From positions 1-36,906 of the forward strand of contig JAAUTN010000023.1 in the NCBI GenBank assembly GCA_012031415.1: DNA of 36,906 bases, in the 5' to 3' direction. The translations under genes and the position numbers were made by a program. The notes beneath the pieces were generated by a model that was not told the DNA's origin, ran no database searches, and was given only the letters and a program-made list of their open reading frames with translations. The stretch's first letter is position 1. Each line of letters begins with the position of its first letter. Origin of the DNA: Leptolyngbyaceae cyanobacterium SM1_4_3 (GTDB lineage Bacteria > Cyanobacteriota > Cyanobacteriia > Elainellales > Elainellaceae). Below are positions 26,790-36,906 of this stretch, piece by piece.

Positions 26790-26887
26790 TAGCGCTACGC
26801 GCATACCTTAGAACCAGTTTTGTCGAGACTCTCTCCCTATGTAAGGGAGTTCACGCAAAAACGTCTTGAATAAGGTGCGTAGCGTCA
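26790..26887. repeat. Palindromic MITE-like repeat, copy 2
   Basis: A diverged second copy of the element at 3296-3394. Its first 21 bases (TAGCGCTACGCGCATACCTT and one more A) are identical to copy 1, and its right end TGCGTAGCGTCA is the near-complement of its left end. The centre differs (CTCCCT...AGGGAG instead of CTTCC arms) but keeps the self-complementary form. The rest of the gap between the export cluster and 27023 (about 365 bases) holds the terminator and no other feature I could identify. Confidence 0.72.
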
Positions 26888-27022
26888 CACTGTCATACTT
26901 TCCCCTATTTTCTACGTCTCTGGTCAATGTCCCGTACTTTATCGGATGGCATCTTACCTAGAAACAATGAGAATGAGTTTAAAGATATTTGAAGCAGATT
27001 CTACTTGGCTTCTGACAAAACT

Positions 27023-27622
27023 ATGCAGCCTTCTTCTACTCTGAAGTTCCAAAGCTTTATCTCTCCTTCCATAAAGATTCTTAAGTCTCGTAGTCAATAT
27101 CGCTCCTGTCATATTTGCGTACCTGACTCAGAACGGTGCCTGGCTGCTATCTGCTTAGACCAGAGTTATTACAGTTTTTTCAAGTTTGAGAAAGACCAAA
27201 ACCGGGCTGGTCAGGTTGCTAGCCGACTTAATCATCGAGGTGACGTAAGTATCATCACCGAAACCCCAAAAGGTTATGCTATTTGGATTTTAGAAGCAGA
27301 AGCCAAACTAGCTCAGTCTTTGAGGGCTAAGTACAGCGTGACTGACCAGCCGGAGCGATCGCCCCAAGAACAGCCTTGCAGCATCCTAACCTCTCGGAGT
27401 CAGTATCGCCCCTGCCATATCCGCGTACCTGACCTGGAAAAGCCTCTTGCGGCGATCGCCTTCAACGGTAACTACTACAGCCTGTTCAAAGTAGTTGAAG
27501 ATGTTCAACAAGCTAAGCAAATCATTGTCCGATTGAGCCATCGTGGGGACTCAACCATCATCACAAAATCTTTGAAAGGGTATGGACTTTGGGTTCTAGA
27601 GCCTGAAGGATACATCGCTTAG
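27023..27622 (+). CDS. Unknown protein with two tandem repeats
   Basis: A 199-residue protein (from ATG 27023; a TTG at 27005 would add six residues). I do not recognise its function. It consists of two copies of a roughly 72-residue unit at about 22-92 and 124-195. Shared positions include SRSQYR.CHI.VPD, LAAI, YYS.FK, RL.HRGD, IIT and KGY..W.LE.E, around 55 percent identical by eye. The two are joined by a polar linker (DQPERSPQEQ). There is no signal peptide or membrane segment, so it is probably cytoplasmic. It is convergent with apcF and shares a terminator hairpin with it. A link to phycobilisomes is only a positional guess. Confidence 0.75.
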   Translation: MQPSSTLKFQSFISPSIKILKSRSQYRSCHICVPDSERCLAAICLDQSYYSFFKFEKDQNRAGQVASRLNHRGDVSIITETPKGYAIWILEAEAKLAQSLRAKYSVTDQPERSPQEQPCSILTSRSQYRPCHIRVPDLEKPLAAIAFNGNYYSLFKVVEDVQQAKQIIVRLSHRGDSTIITKSLKGYGLWVLEPEGYIA

Positions 27623-27674
27623 CTCAAAGATTTTCAATGGCGACTTGTTGCACCTAGACAATATCAACAGCAAT

Positions 27675-27706
27675 AATGGGGTGAAGGATTCCTTCACCCC
27701 ATTTTC
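27675..27706. terminator. Bidirectional terminator between the repeat protein and apcF
   Basis: AATGGGGTGAAGGA pairs with TCCTTCACCCCATT around a minimal centre (27675-27703), followed by TTT on the plus strand. It lies between two convergent genes, 53 bases after one stop and 23 bases after the other, so it probably serves both. Confidence 0.7.
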
Positions 27707-27725
27707 TGTCCCCAAAAAATCTGAA

Positions 27726-28232
27726 TTAAAGGTCTTTCTCGCCTAGCTCACGAGTCATGTAATCGAAGGGCTGATCTAGAAAACCTGTATCTTCAACTCC
27801 AGCAGCAACCTGCTCCTTAACAATCTCCTTCATAATCTGGATACCGTTTACGGTTGGGCCAATCGGCACCCCTAGAGAGTTATAAGTTTCTCGTAACCCT
27901 TGTAAAACTCGCTCATCCAACACATCCATGTTGCCTGCAACTAAGGCATAGCTGGCATAGCGCAGGTAGTAGTCCATATCACGCAAGCAAGCTGCGTAAC
28001 GACGAGTGGTGTAAGCATTCCCGCCAGGGCGAATGAGTTCAGGAATTTCTTCAAACAGCCGTGAACCTGCCTGCTTAACAATAGCAGCAGCGTTAGAGTT
28101 AATAACCGCAGCAGCCTGAACCCGCGCTAATCCCGTATCAAAGTAAGATTTCAAGGTATCAAGCGCATTTCGGTCTAGATAGCGACCTGTAATGTCGTAG
28201 TTTTCAATCAGGCTTGTCACTGCGTCCCGCAT
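27726..28232 (-). CDS. apcF: Allophycocyanin beta-18 subunit
   Basis: ApcF is a minor phycobilisome core subunit that replaces an allophycocyanin beta subunit in the terminal-emitter trimer, beside the core-membrane linker. The 168-residue sequence is very close to known ApcF (MRDAVTSLIENYDITGRYLD, IRPGGNAYTTRRYAACLRD, YETYNSLGVPIGPT-like block here RETYNSLGVPIGPTVNG, FDYMTRELGEKD). The phycocyanobilin-binding Cys82 and the asparagine at 72 that is methylated in this family are both present. GGGAG lies nine bases before the ATG. It is divergent from glnA, an arrangement I recall from heterocystous cyanobacteria. Confidence 0.95.
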   Translation of the reverse strand: MRDAVTSLIENYDITGRYLDRNALDTLKSYFDTGLARVQAAAVINSNAAAIVKQAGSRLFEEIPELIRPGGNAYTTRRYAACLRDMDYYLRYASYALVAGNMDVLDERVLQGLRETYNSLGVPIGPTVNGIQIMKEIVKEQVAAGVEDTGFLDQPFDYMTRELGEKDL

Positions 28233-28261
28233 GAATTTAGTCTCCCAATGATTCTTATACT

Positions 28262-28275
28262 TAAACTCAAGTTTA
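28262..28275 (-). promoter_or_regulatory. Perfect inverted repeat upstream of apcF
   Basis: TAAACT at 28262-28267 and AGTTTA at 28270-28275 are exact complements separated by CA. The site is 30-43 bases upstream of the apcF start and next to an A/T-rich TATATA, so it would fall in the core promoter or leader. It may be an operator; no known regulator was matched. Confidence 0.35.
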
Positions 28276-28431
28276 TATATTCAGGGTTCAGGATAAAGTG
28301 TATCACGCTGAGTTTGGCGTAACCGAGGCTGAATCTAGGATTGAGCAGATTCAAATTGTTAAATTTTGTAGCGTAAAACAGTCAAGTCAGCCCAAAAACC
28401 TAGCACTTGTTTTACCAACAAGCTACGTTTT

Positions 28432-28473
28432 GTAGTTTCCGATACAAAACCTGGCTAATCGTGTTTCTAGGAT
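28432..28473 (+). promoter_or_regulatory. NtcA-activated promoter of glnA
   Basis: GTA at 28432-28434 and TAC at 28443-28445 are separated by exactly eight bases, the NtcA-binding palindrome. The box TAGGAT at 28468-28473 fits TAN3T and begins exactly 22 bases after TAC. This is the canonical NtcA-activated promoter GTAN8TAC-N22-TAN3T used under nitrogen limitation. The start site would be near 28480, leaving a leader of about 275 bases before glnA. The rest of the 522-base apcF-glnA gap holds no other gene. Confidence 0.88.
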
Positions 28474-28711
28474 GATTCAGGTGTAATAAAGCTCAATTAA
28501 TACAGGGTATATCGTCCTCAGCAAAGCTAGTTCTGATACGGATTGCAGCGCTATTTAAGGAGATACTGACCTCAAACTTTTGAGTTAACCCAGTGCTGTA
28601 AAACCTCTATTTTCAGCTCTAAACTAGGTTGCCCTGCACAGATGGCTTTGCTTACCAGGCACTCGTGTCACACTGTACAGTTTTTTGCCGGAGCATCACT
28701 CTCTCTCCAAT

Positions 28712-28739
28712 AGAGATAGCCCAGAAGAGATAGCCCAGA
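28712..28739 (+). repeat. 14-base tandem duplication before the glnA ribosome binding site
   Basis: AGAGATAGCCCAGA occurs twice in direct tandem at 28712-28725 and 28726-28739. The ribosome binding site AAGGAG (28743-28748) follows three bases later and the ATG is at 28755. The duplication is in the glnA leader and could alter its structure or translation. Confidence 0.8.
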
Positions 28740-28754
28740 AACAAGGAGTAATTC

Positions 28755-30176
28755 ATGGCACAGACCCCCCAAGAAGTCTTGAGTTGGATCAAAGACCAAG
28801 ACATTAAAATGGTTGACCTGAAATTTATTGATATGCCAGGAATTTGGCAACACTTGACGGTTTACCATAACCAAATCGACGAAAGCAGTTTTACTGATGG
28901 TGTGCCTTTCGATGGCTCCAGTATTCGGGGTTGGAAGGCAATCAACGAGTCAGACATGACAATGGTGCTTGACCCTAAAACTGCCTGGATTGATCCCTTC
29001 ATGAAGGAGCCAACCCTGAGCGTCATCTGTAGCATCAAGGAACCCAGAACTGGAGAACCCTACTCACGTTGCCCTCGGGTCATTGCTCAGAAAGCCGTAG
29101 ACTATTTGCAAGCAACAGGCATTGGCGATACAGCCTTCTTTGGTCCTGAAGCAGAATTCTTCATCTTTGATGATGTTCGCTTTGACCAAAACGAACATTC
29201 CAGTTACTACTATGTCGATTCAGTCGAAGGACGTTGGAACACTGGTCGCACAGAGGAGGGTGGGAACCTTGCTTACAAACCTCGCTACAAAGAGGGCTAC
29301 TTCCCAGTTCCTCCCACCGACACGTCTCAAGATCTGCGGACGGAAATGTTGCTGACGATGGCGAAGTGTAACGTACCCGTTGAAAAGCAGCATCACGAGG
29401 TTGCGACTGGCGGACAGTGTGAATTAGGCATCAAATTTGATACCCTGGTCAACTCGGCTGACAATTTGATGATTTATAAATACTGCATCAAGAACGTCGC
29501 CCGGAAGTACGGTAAGACCGTGACCTTTATGCCTAAGCCGCTCTTTAACGATAACGGCTCTGGAATGCACACTCACCAGTCCATTTGGAAGGGTGGGCAG
29601 CCTCTCTTTGCAGGCGATGGCTATGCAGGCTTAAGCCAGATGGCGCTGCATTACATCGGTGGCATCCTCAAGCACGCCCCTGCACTGCTGGCATTTACCA
29701 ACCCAACAACCAACTCTTACAAGCGCCTAGTGCCTGGTTTTGAGGCTCCGGTGAACCTGGCCTATTCCCAGGGCAACCGCTCAGCTTCGGTTCGGATTCC
29801 TCTCTCAGGAACCAATCCTAAAGCCAAGCGTTTAGAGTTCCGTTGCCCAGATGCAACGTCTAATCCTTATCTGGCATTTGCAGCAATGCTTTGTGCTGGA
29901 ATTGACGGCATCAAGAACCAAATTGACCCCGGTGCTTCCCTGGATGTAGACATTTACGACCTCAGCCCAGAGGAATTGGCGAAGATTCCTTCTACCCCCG
30001 GTTCTCTCTTGGATGCGCTAAAGGCTCTGGAAGCAGATCATGACTTCTTGCTGGCTAGCGGTGCCTTTACCGAAGACTTCATCACCAACTGGATTGAATA
30101 TAAGTTGGATAACGAGGTCAACCCCATGCGGCTGCGTCCTCACCCCTATGAGTTTGCGCTCTACTACGATTGCTAG
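28755..30176 (+). CDS. glnA: Glutamine synthetase type I
   Basis: GS-I makes glutamine from glutamate, ammonia and ATP, the entry point of nitrogen assimilation. The 473-residue length is standard. Landmarks are DGSSIRGW (53-60), [10 protein letters not shown] (130-139), the ATP-site [14 protein letters not shown] (265-278) and the glutamate-flap region [21 protein letters not shown] (329-349). Tyr401 in DIYDLSPEE is the position adenylylated in enterobacteria; cyanobacteria instead use small inactivating-factor proteins, none of which is in this window. AAGGAG is well placed before the ATG. Upstream is an NtcA promoter; downstream are two hairpins. Confidence 0.98.
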   Translation: MAQTPQEVLSWIKDQDIKMVDLKFIDMPGIWQHLTVYHNQIDESSFTDGVPFDGSSIRGWKAINESDMTMVLDPKTAWIDPFMKEPTLSVICSIKEPRTGEPYSRCPRVIAQKAVDYLQATGIGDTAFFGPEAEFFIFDDVRFDQNEHSSYYYVDSVEGRWNTGRTEEGGNLAYKPRYKEGYFPVPPTDTSQDLRTEMLLTMAKCNVPVEKQHHEVATGGQCELGIKFDTLVNSADNLMIYKYCIKNVARKYGKTVTFMPKPLFNDNGSGMHTHQSIWKGGQPLFAGDGYAGLSQMALHYIGGILKHAPALLAFTNPTTNSYKRLVPGFEAPVNLAYSQGNRSASVRIPLSGTNPKAKRLEFRCPDATSNPYLAFAAMLCAGIDGIKNQIDPGASLDVDIYDLSPEELAKIPSTPGSLLDALKALEADHDFLLASGAFTEDFITNWIEYKLDNEVNPMRLRPHPYEFALYYDC

Positions 30177-30198
30177 AGGGATTTTGGAGAAGGTTCTG

Positions 30199-30234
30199 TT
30201 TTGCAGGGACAAACGGCCGTTCGTCCTTGCAAAA
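30199..30234. repeat. Near-perfect 36-base palindrome after glnA
   Basis: The sequence from TTTTGCAGGGAC to GTCCTTGCAAAA is self-complementary over 18 base pairs with one mismatch and one G-U pair, centred on CGGCCG. It starts 22 bases after the glnA stop. The T-rich 5' side and A-rich 3' side make it a poor plus-strand terminator on its own, but it may protect the 3' end of the transcript. Confidence 0.6.
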
Positions 30235-30342
30235 GCATCGCCAGGTATGCAGTAATTTCTCTCCGGCAAGCAGTTTAAGTGGAAACGAAGCAAGTCAGCT
30301 TAGTTTGGATTGCACTAAAACAAGTGTCCATGAAGCACTCCC

Positions 30343-30375
30343 ATCCCTAGCTTTTTTGAGAAGCTAGGGATTTTA
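30343..30375 (+). terminator. Rho-independent terminator of glnA
   Basis: ATCCCTAGCTT (30343-30353) pairs with AAGCTAGGGAT (30361-30371) around a seven-base loop, followed by TTTAATT. This is the classic intrinsic terminator form. The remaining bases to 30512 show no gene; they must contain the promoter of the downstream operon, which I cannot place. Confidence 0.8.
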
Positions 30376-30512
30376 ATTCTCTGTTTTTGTTCATTGGTAT
30401 TAAGTTGAGTGAATAGCGTAACGCCCCTTGCTTCATCGCCTTTGGAGGAGAAAAGAAAATGGGGTCTGCAAGCTCTTTAGAATAAAAGAAATGGCTGCAA
30501 AGGTAAATTCCA

Positions 30513-31277
30513 ATGACTTCTTTTGCTGATTTGCCACAGGCTGGGGCTGTTTTGCCTGATCACACCCAGCTACCAGAGTCAGATGGTACGTTTGTGAAGA
30601 ATTTTCAGGAGCATCCCCAAAGTATTTTGCTGACTGATTCAATCAAGCCTGTTCTCGATCAGCTTCATCCAGACGGGCAATACTGCATTGGACAGGATTC
30701 AGGGATTTATTGGCGCATGACGGAGCCGCCTGAGCGGGGGGCTGAGGCTCCGGATTGGTTCTATGTGCCTAATGTGCCTCCCCTGTTAAATGGACAGGCA
30801 CGGCGTTCCTATGTGCTGTGGCAGGAACACATTCCGCCGCTGATCGCCTTAGAGTTTGTGTCGGGGAATGGCTCGGAGGAGCGCGACAAAACTCCCTGGA
30901 CAGGTAAATTTTGGATTTATGAACAGGTAATTCGTCCTGCATTTTATGGCATTTATGAAGTGACCAAGTCCCGGGTTGAGGTTTATTGTCTGGTGGCAAA
31001 CCAATATCAACTTTTGCCTGTGAATGAACGAGGTCATTACTCTATTTTCCCGCTGAGCGCTGAATTAGGCATTTGGCAGGGGGAGTATCAGAGTATGAAT
31101 TTACCCTGGCTGCGCTGGTGGGATGCTGAGGGAAATTTACTGCTGACGGGTGAGGAACGGGTTATCTTGGCAGAACAGCAAATTCAAGCGGAACGGCAGC
31201 GAGCAGAGCAGGAACGACAGCGGGCAGAACAATTGGCTGCTCAGTTGAGGGCATTGGGAGTTAATCCAGATTTATAA
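30513..31277 (+). CDS. Uma2 family protein (DUF820, PD-(D/E)XK fold)
   Basis: A 254-residue member of the Uma2/DUF820 family, which is greatly expanded in cyanobacteria and has a restriction-endonuclease-like fold; biological roles are mostly unknown. Landmarks are YCIGQDSGIYWRM, APDWFYVPNVPP, the predicted catalytic strands IALEFVSGNGSEERDKTPW with an acidic residue and downstream lysine, YEQVIRPAFYGIYE and LPWLRWWDAEGNLL. The last 50 residues form a charged coiled coil (ERQRAEQERQRAEQ). Only two bases separate it from the hydrolase gene, so it is the first gene of the signalling operon. Whether it has any part in signalling is unknown. Confidence 0.88.
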   Translation: MTSFADLPQAGAVLPDHTQLPESDGTFVKNFQEHPQSILLTDSIKPVLDQLHPDGQYCIGQDSGIYWRMTEPPERGAEAPDWFYVPNVPPLLNGQARRSYVLWQEHIPPLIALEFVSGNGSEERDKTPWTGKFWIYEQVIRPAFYGIYEVTKSRVEVYCLVANQYQLLPVNERGHYSIFPLSAELGIWQGEYQSMNLPWLRWWDAEGNLLLTGEERVILAEQQIQAERQRAEQERQRAEQLAAQLRALGVNPDL

Positions 31278-31279
31278 AA

Positions 31280-32064
31280 ATGTCATCCAGAATGCTTCAA
31301 CGCAATAACGTCAACGTTTTGGGAAATGGGGAAGAAACTCTGATTTTTGCTCACGGGTTTGGCTCTGATCAAACGGCGTGGCGATATCAAGTTGCAGAAT
31401 TACAATCTCGCTACCAGATTGTCTTATTTGATCATGTCGGTGCTGGTAAGTCTGATTTTAGTGCTTACAGTCCACGCCGATATGGCAGTCTCTATAGCTA
31501 TGCAGAGGATTTGCTGGATCTGTGTGCTGCGCTCAAGCTGGATCAGTGTGTGCTGGTGGGGCATTCGGTGAGCGGCATGGTAAGTTTGCTGGCTGCACTG
31601 GTTGAGCCGCATCGGTTTAGCAAGTTAATTTTTGTTAGTGCATCTCCGCGCTACCTGAATGATGTGGGATATGTGGGTGGGTTTGAGCAGTCCGATTTAG
31701 ATGCCCTTTATGCGGCAATGTCTTCTAATTACTATGCTTGGGCGAGTGGGTTTGCGCCGATCGCCATGCAAAATCCAGATAAGCCAGAGCTAGCGACTGA
31801 ATTTGCCAGTACGCTGTCTGCGATTCGTCCAGATATTGCCCAGGCTGTAGCGCGAGTCATTTTTCAGTCAGATCATCGAGCAGATTTACCAAAGTTAACA
31901 GTACCGACTTTTATCTTGCAATCTAACAATGACATTGCAGTGCCGATGGAGGTTGGGCAGTATATGGCGGCAAAAATTTCTAAAAGTCAGTATATTCCTA
32001 TTGATGCGACTGGGCACTTGCCGCATCTGAGTGCGCCTGATAGGGTTTCCAGAGCGATCGCCTC

Positions 32065-32080
<16 letters not shown>
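31280..32080 (+). CDS. Alpha/beta hydrolase, RsbQ/KAI2 type
   Basis: A 266-residue alpha/beta-fold hydrolase of the RsbQ group, which includes bacterial stress-signalling RsbQ and the plant receptors KAI2 and D14. The catalytic triad is Ser96 (LVGHSVSGM), Asp218 (SNNDIAV) and His246 (TGHLPHLS), at nearly the same numbers as in B. subtilis RsbQ. The oxyanion region [11 protein letters not shown] near 25-35 is typical. There is no signal peptide. The stop overlaps the start of the hybrid kinase by 16 bases, so the two are translationally coupled. In B. subtilis RsbQ is required for RsbP phosphatase; here a histidine kinase takes that place. Hydrolysis or sensing of a small hydrophobic ligand is inferred. 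Confidence 0.9.
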
Positions 32081-35468
<3,388 letters not shown>

Positions 35469-35475
<7 letters not shown>

Positions 35476-36906
35476 CTACAGTGCCTGACCCGCCGCTGGT
35501 GCTGATTGTGGACGACGACAAGCTGACTCGACTGGAACTGCGTTTGGCGATGACGCAAGCCGGATATCGAGTTGCCGAGGCAGTTAACGGCAAGGAAGGA
35601 CTGGCAGTTTTTGAGCAAACTCATCCAGCAATCGTGCTGCTCGACGCATTGATGCCCGTGATGGATGGCTTTGACTGCTGCCGTCAGCTTCGGGCAATGC
35701 CAGAGGTTGAGGGTATTCCCATTCTGATGATTACCAGTCTGGAAAATCAGGAATCGGTAGATTACGCTTTTGAGGTCGGCGCGACGGACTACATCACTAA
35801 GCCAATTCACTGGGCAGTATTGCGGCAGCGAGTGCGACGGCTAATCAAAGCCCACCAAAACATCCAGGAATTAAAGCGACAAAATTTGCGATCGCAGCTT
35901 TTTGCTGATATCACCGTCAAGATTCGCCAATCGCTGCATCTTAGCCAAATCTTGCAAACCACCGTGACCGAGGTGCAAAAAATTTTGCAAGCCGATCGGG
36001 TACTGATCTATAAATTAGGACGTTGCAGCAGTAGAGGTATCACCGAAGCGCTAGCACGTAGCTGTCAGTCTGCTTTGGCTCAAGCACTTTACCCTAGACC
36101 GCTATCTGAGGACTTTCGGCAGCGCTATCAGCAAGAGCAATTTTGGGCGATCGATGATGTTGAGAAGGATAATGTGCCACCTGAGCTAGGCGAGTGGTTT
36201 CATCAGTCTCAGATTAAGGCAGAACTGGTAGTGCCAATTCTCTTAAAGGATGAACTATGGGGACTGTTGGCGGTTCATCACTGTATCTGCCCAAGAGTCT
36301 GGAGCAGCTTTGAAATTGAGCTATTGCAGCAGCTAGCAGACCAGGTAGGAATTGCTCTGGCACAAGCACGGTTACTGGAGCAAGAAAGGCACCAGAGCCA
36401 GGAATTGGCCCGCTCCAATGCTGAACTAGAACAGTTTGCCTACGTTGCCTCCCACGACCTGCAAGAACCGCTGCGAATGGTGGCTAGCTATGTTCAGCTT
36501 TTAGAGCGGCGATATCAAGACCAGCTTGACCAGAATGCCCGCGACTTCATTGCTTATGCAGTGGATGGCACAACTCGGATGCAAGAATTAATTCAAGCGT
36601 TGCTTAGCTATTCTCGCATCGGAACACGCGGCAGAGAGTTTCACCGAACTGACTGTCAAAGCGCACTTGACCGTACTTTGGAGAATTTGCGGCTAGCGAT
36701 CGCCGAAAGCAAAGCCGTCATCACTCACGATCCGCTACCTGAACTGATGGCAGACTCGATTCAACTCACCCAGCTTTTCCAAAATCTATTAAGCAACGCA
36801 ATTAAGTTTCGCAGCGATCGCCCCCAGTCATTCACATCGGCGCTGTTCAGAAAAATGAGGCGTGGCTATTCTCTGTCCAGGACAACGGAATTGGCATGGA
36901 AAACAA
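35469..36906 (+). CDS. Response regulator-GAF-histidine kinase, partial at window end
   Basis: The gene starts at ATG 35469, inside the last codons of the hybrid kinase, and runs off the window. The readable product has a receiver domain (about 9-125, phosphoacceptor Asp59 in [12 protein letters not shown], Lys111 in ITKPI), a phytochrome-like GAF domain (about 145-300) and HisKA with His329 ([16 protein letters not shown]). The HATPase domain begins with [17 protein letters not shown] near 436-452. The GAF lacks the Cys-His pair that binds bilin in cyanobacteriochromes, so light sensing is unlikely. After RP at 36824 the frame changes: one extra C in the five-C run 36821-36825 restores [21 protein letters not shown], the normal continuation. 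It probably receives phosphate from the hybrid kinase's HPt domain. Confidence 0.85.

Noticed and set aside
28474-28754. Glutamine riboswitch in the glnA leader
   Set aside because: I looked for the conserved core of the cyanobacterial glnA RNA motif and did not find it in the leader.
28668-28874. 68-residue minus-strand frame over the glnA start
   Set aside because: It is antisense to glnA and its leader and shows no protein-like features.

Overview
The window is a chromosomal segment of a cyanobacterium, most likely filamentous. The evidence is the frequent HIP1 octamer GCGATCGC, an allophycocyanin-family phycobilisome core gene (apcF) divergent from glnA behind a textbook NtcA promoter, a DUF3747/SLH surface protein, hormogonium-polysaccharide (HpsE-type) glycosyltransferases and a cyanobacterial exosortase. 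I cannot name the species from sequence alone.

Layout. 1-660: the 3' end of a 23S rRNA gene, the 5S rRNA gene and a strong hairpin terminator. 660-1252: no gene seen. 1253-5860: an orphan ABC-2 permease, a small secreted protein, a DUF924 protein, a palindromic repeat, a DUF3747-SLH surface protein and a secreted DUF3887-like protein. 6089-8086: uvrB. 8160-12251: four glycosyltransferase family 2 genes arranged as two tandem pairs. 12337-13845 (minus): a UbiD-family decarboxylase. 14065-16649: a NatE/LivF-type ABC ATPase, a JAMM metallopeptidase split by a frameshift and a MoeB-rhodanese E1-like enzyme. 16650-16925: palindromic repeats. 16926-19740: an aspartate racemase-like gene, a zinc alcohol dehydrogenase and an unknown frameshifted gene in tight order. 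20095-26657: an exopolysaccharide/exosortase cluster (DegT aminotransferase, exosortase, EpsI-like partner, Wza-like export protein with a frameshift, Wzc-like copolymerase). 27023-28232: a two-repeat protein convergent with apcF. 28755-30176: glnA. 30513 to the end: Uma2-family protein, RsbQ/KAI2-like hydrolase, a large hybrid histidine kinase and a REC-GAF-histidine kinase, packed with gaps or overlaps of a few bases.

How the parts work together. The two glycosyltransferase pairs and the exosortase/Wza/Wzc cluster both point to extracellular polysaccharide and surface-protein sorting. The last operon looks like a signalling cassette in which an RsbQ-like hydrolase is coupled to a hybrid-kinase phosphorelay; it is the best candidate here for an incompletely described system. 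Four genes (JAMM protein, the unknown gene at 18692, the Wza-like gene and the final kinase) each appear to lack one base. Three of these breaks fall in short homopolymer runs, while longer runs elsewhere stay in frame, so the choice between assembly error and real decay or phase variation is open.
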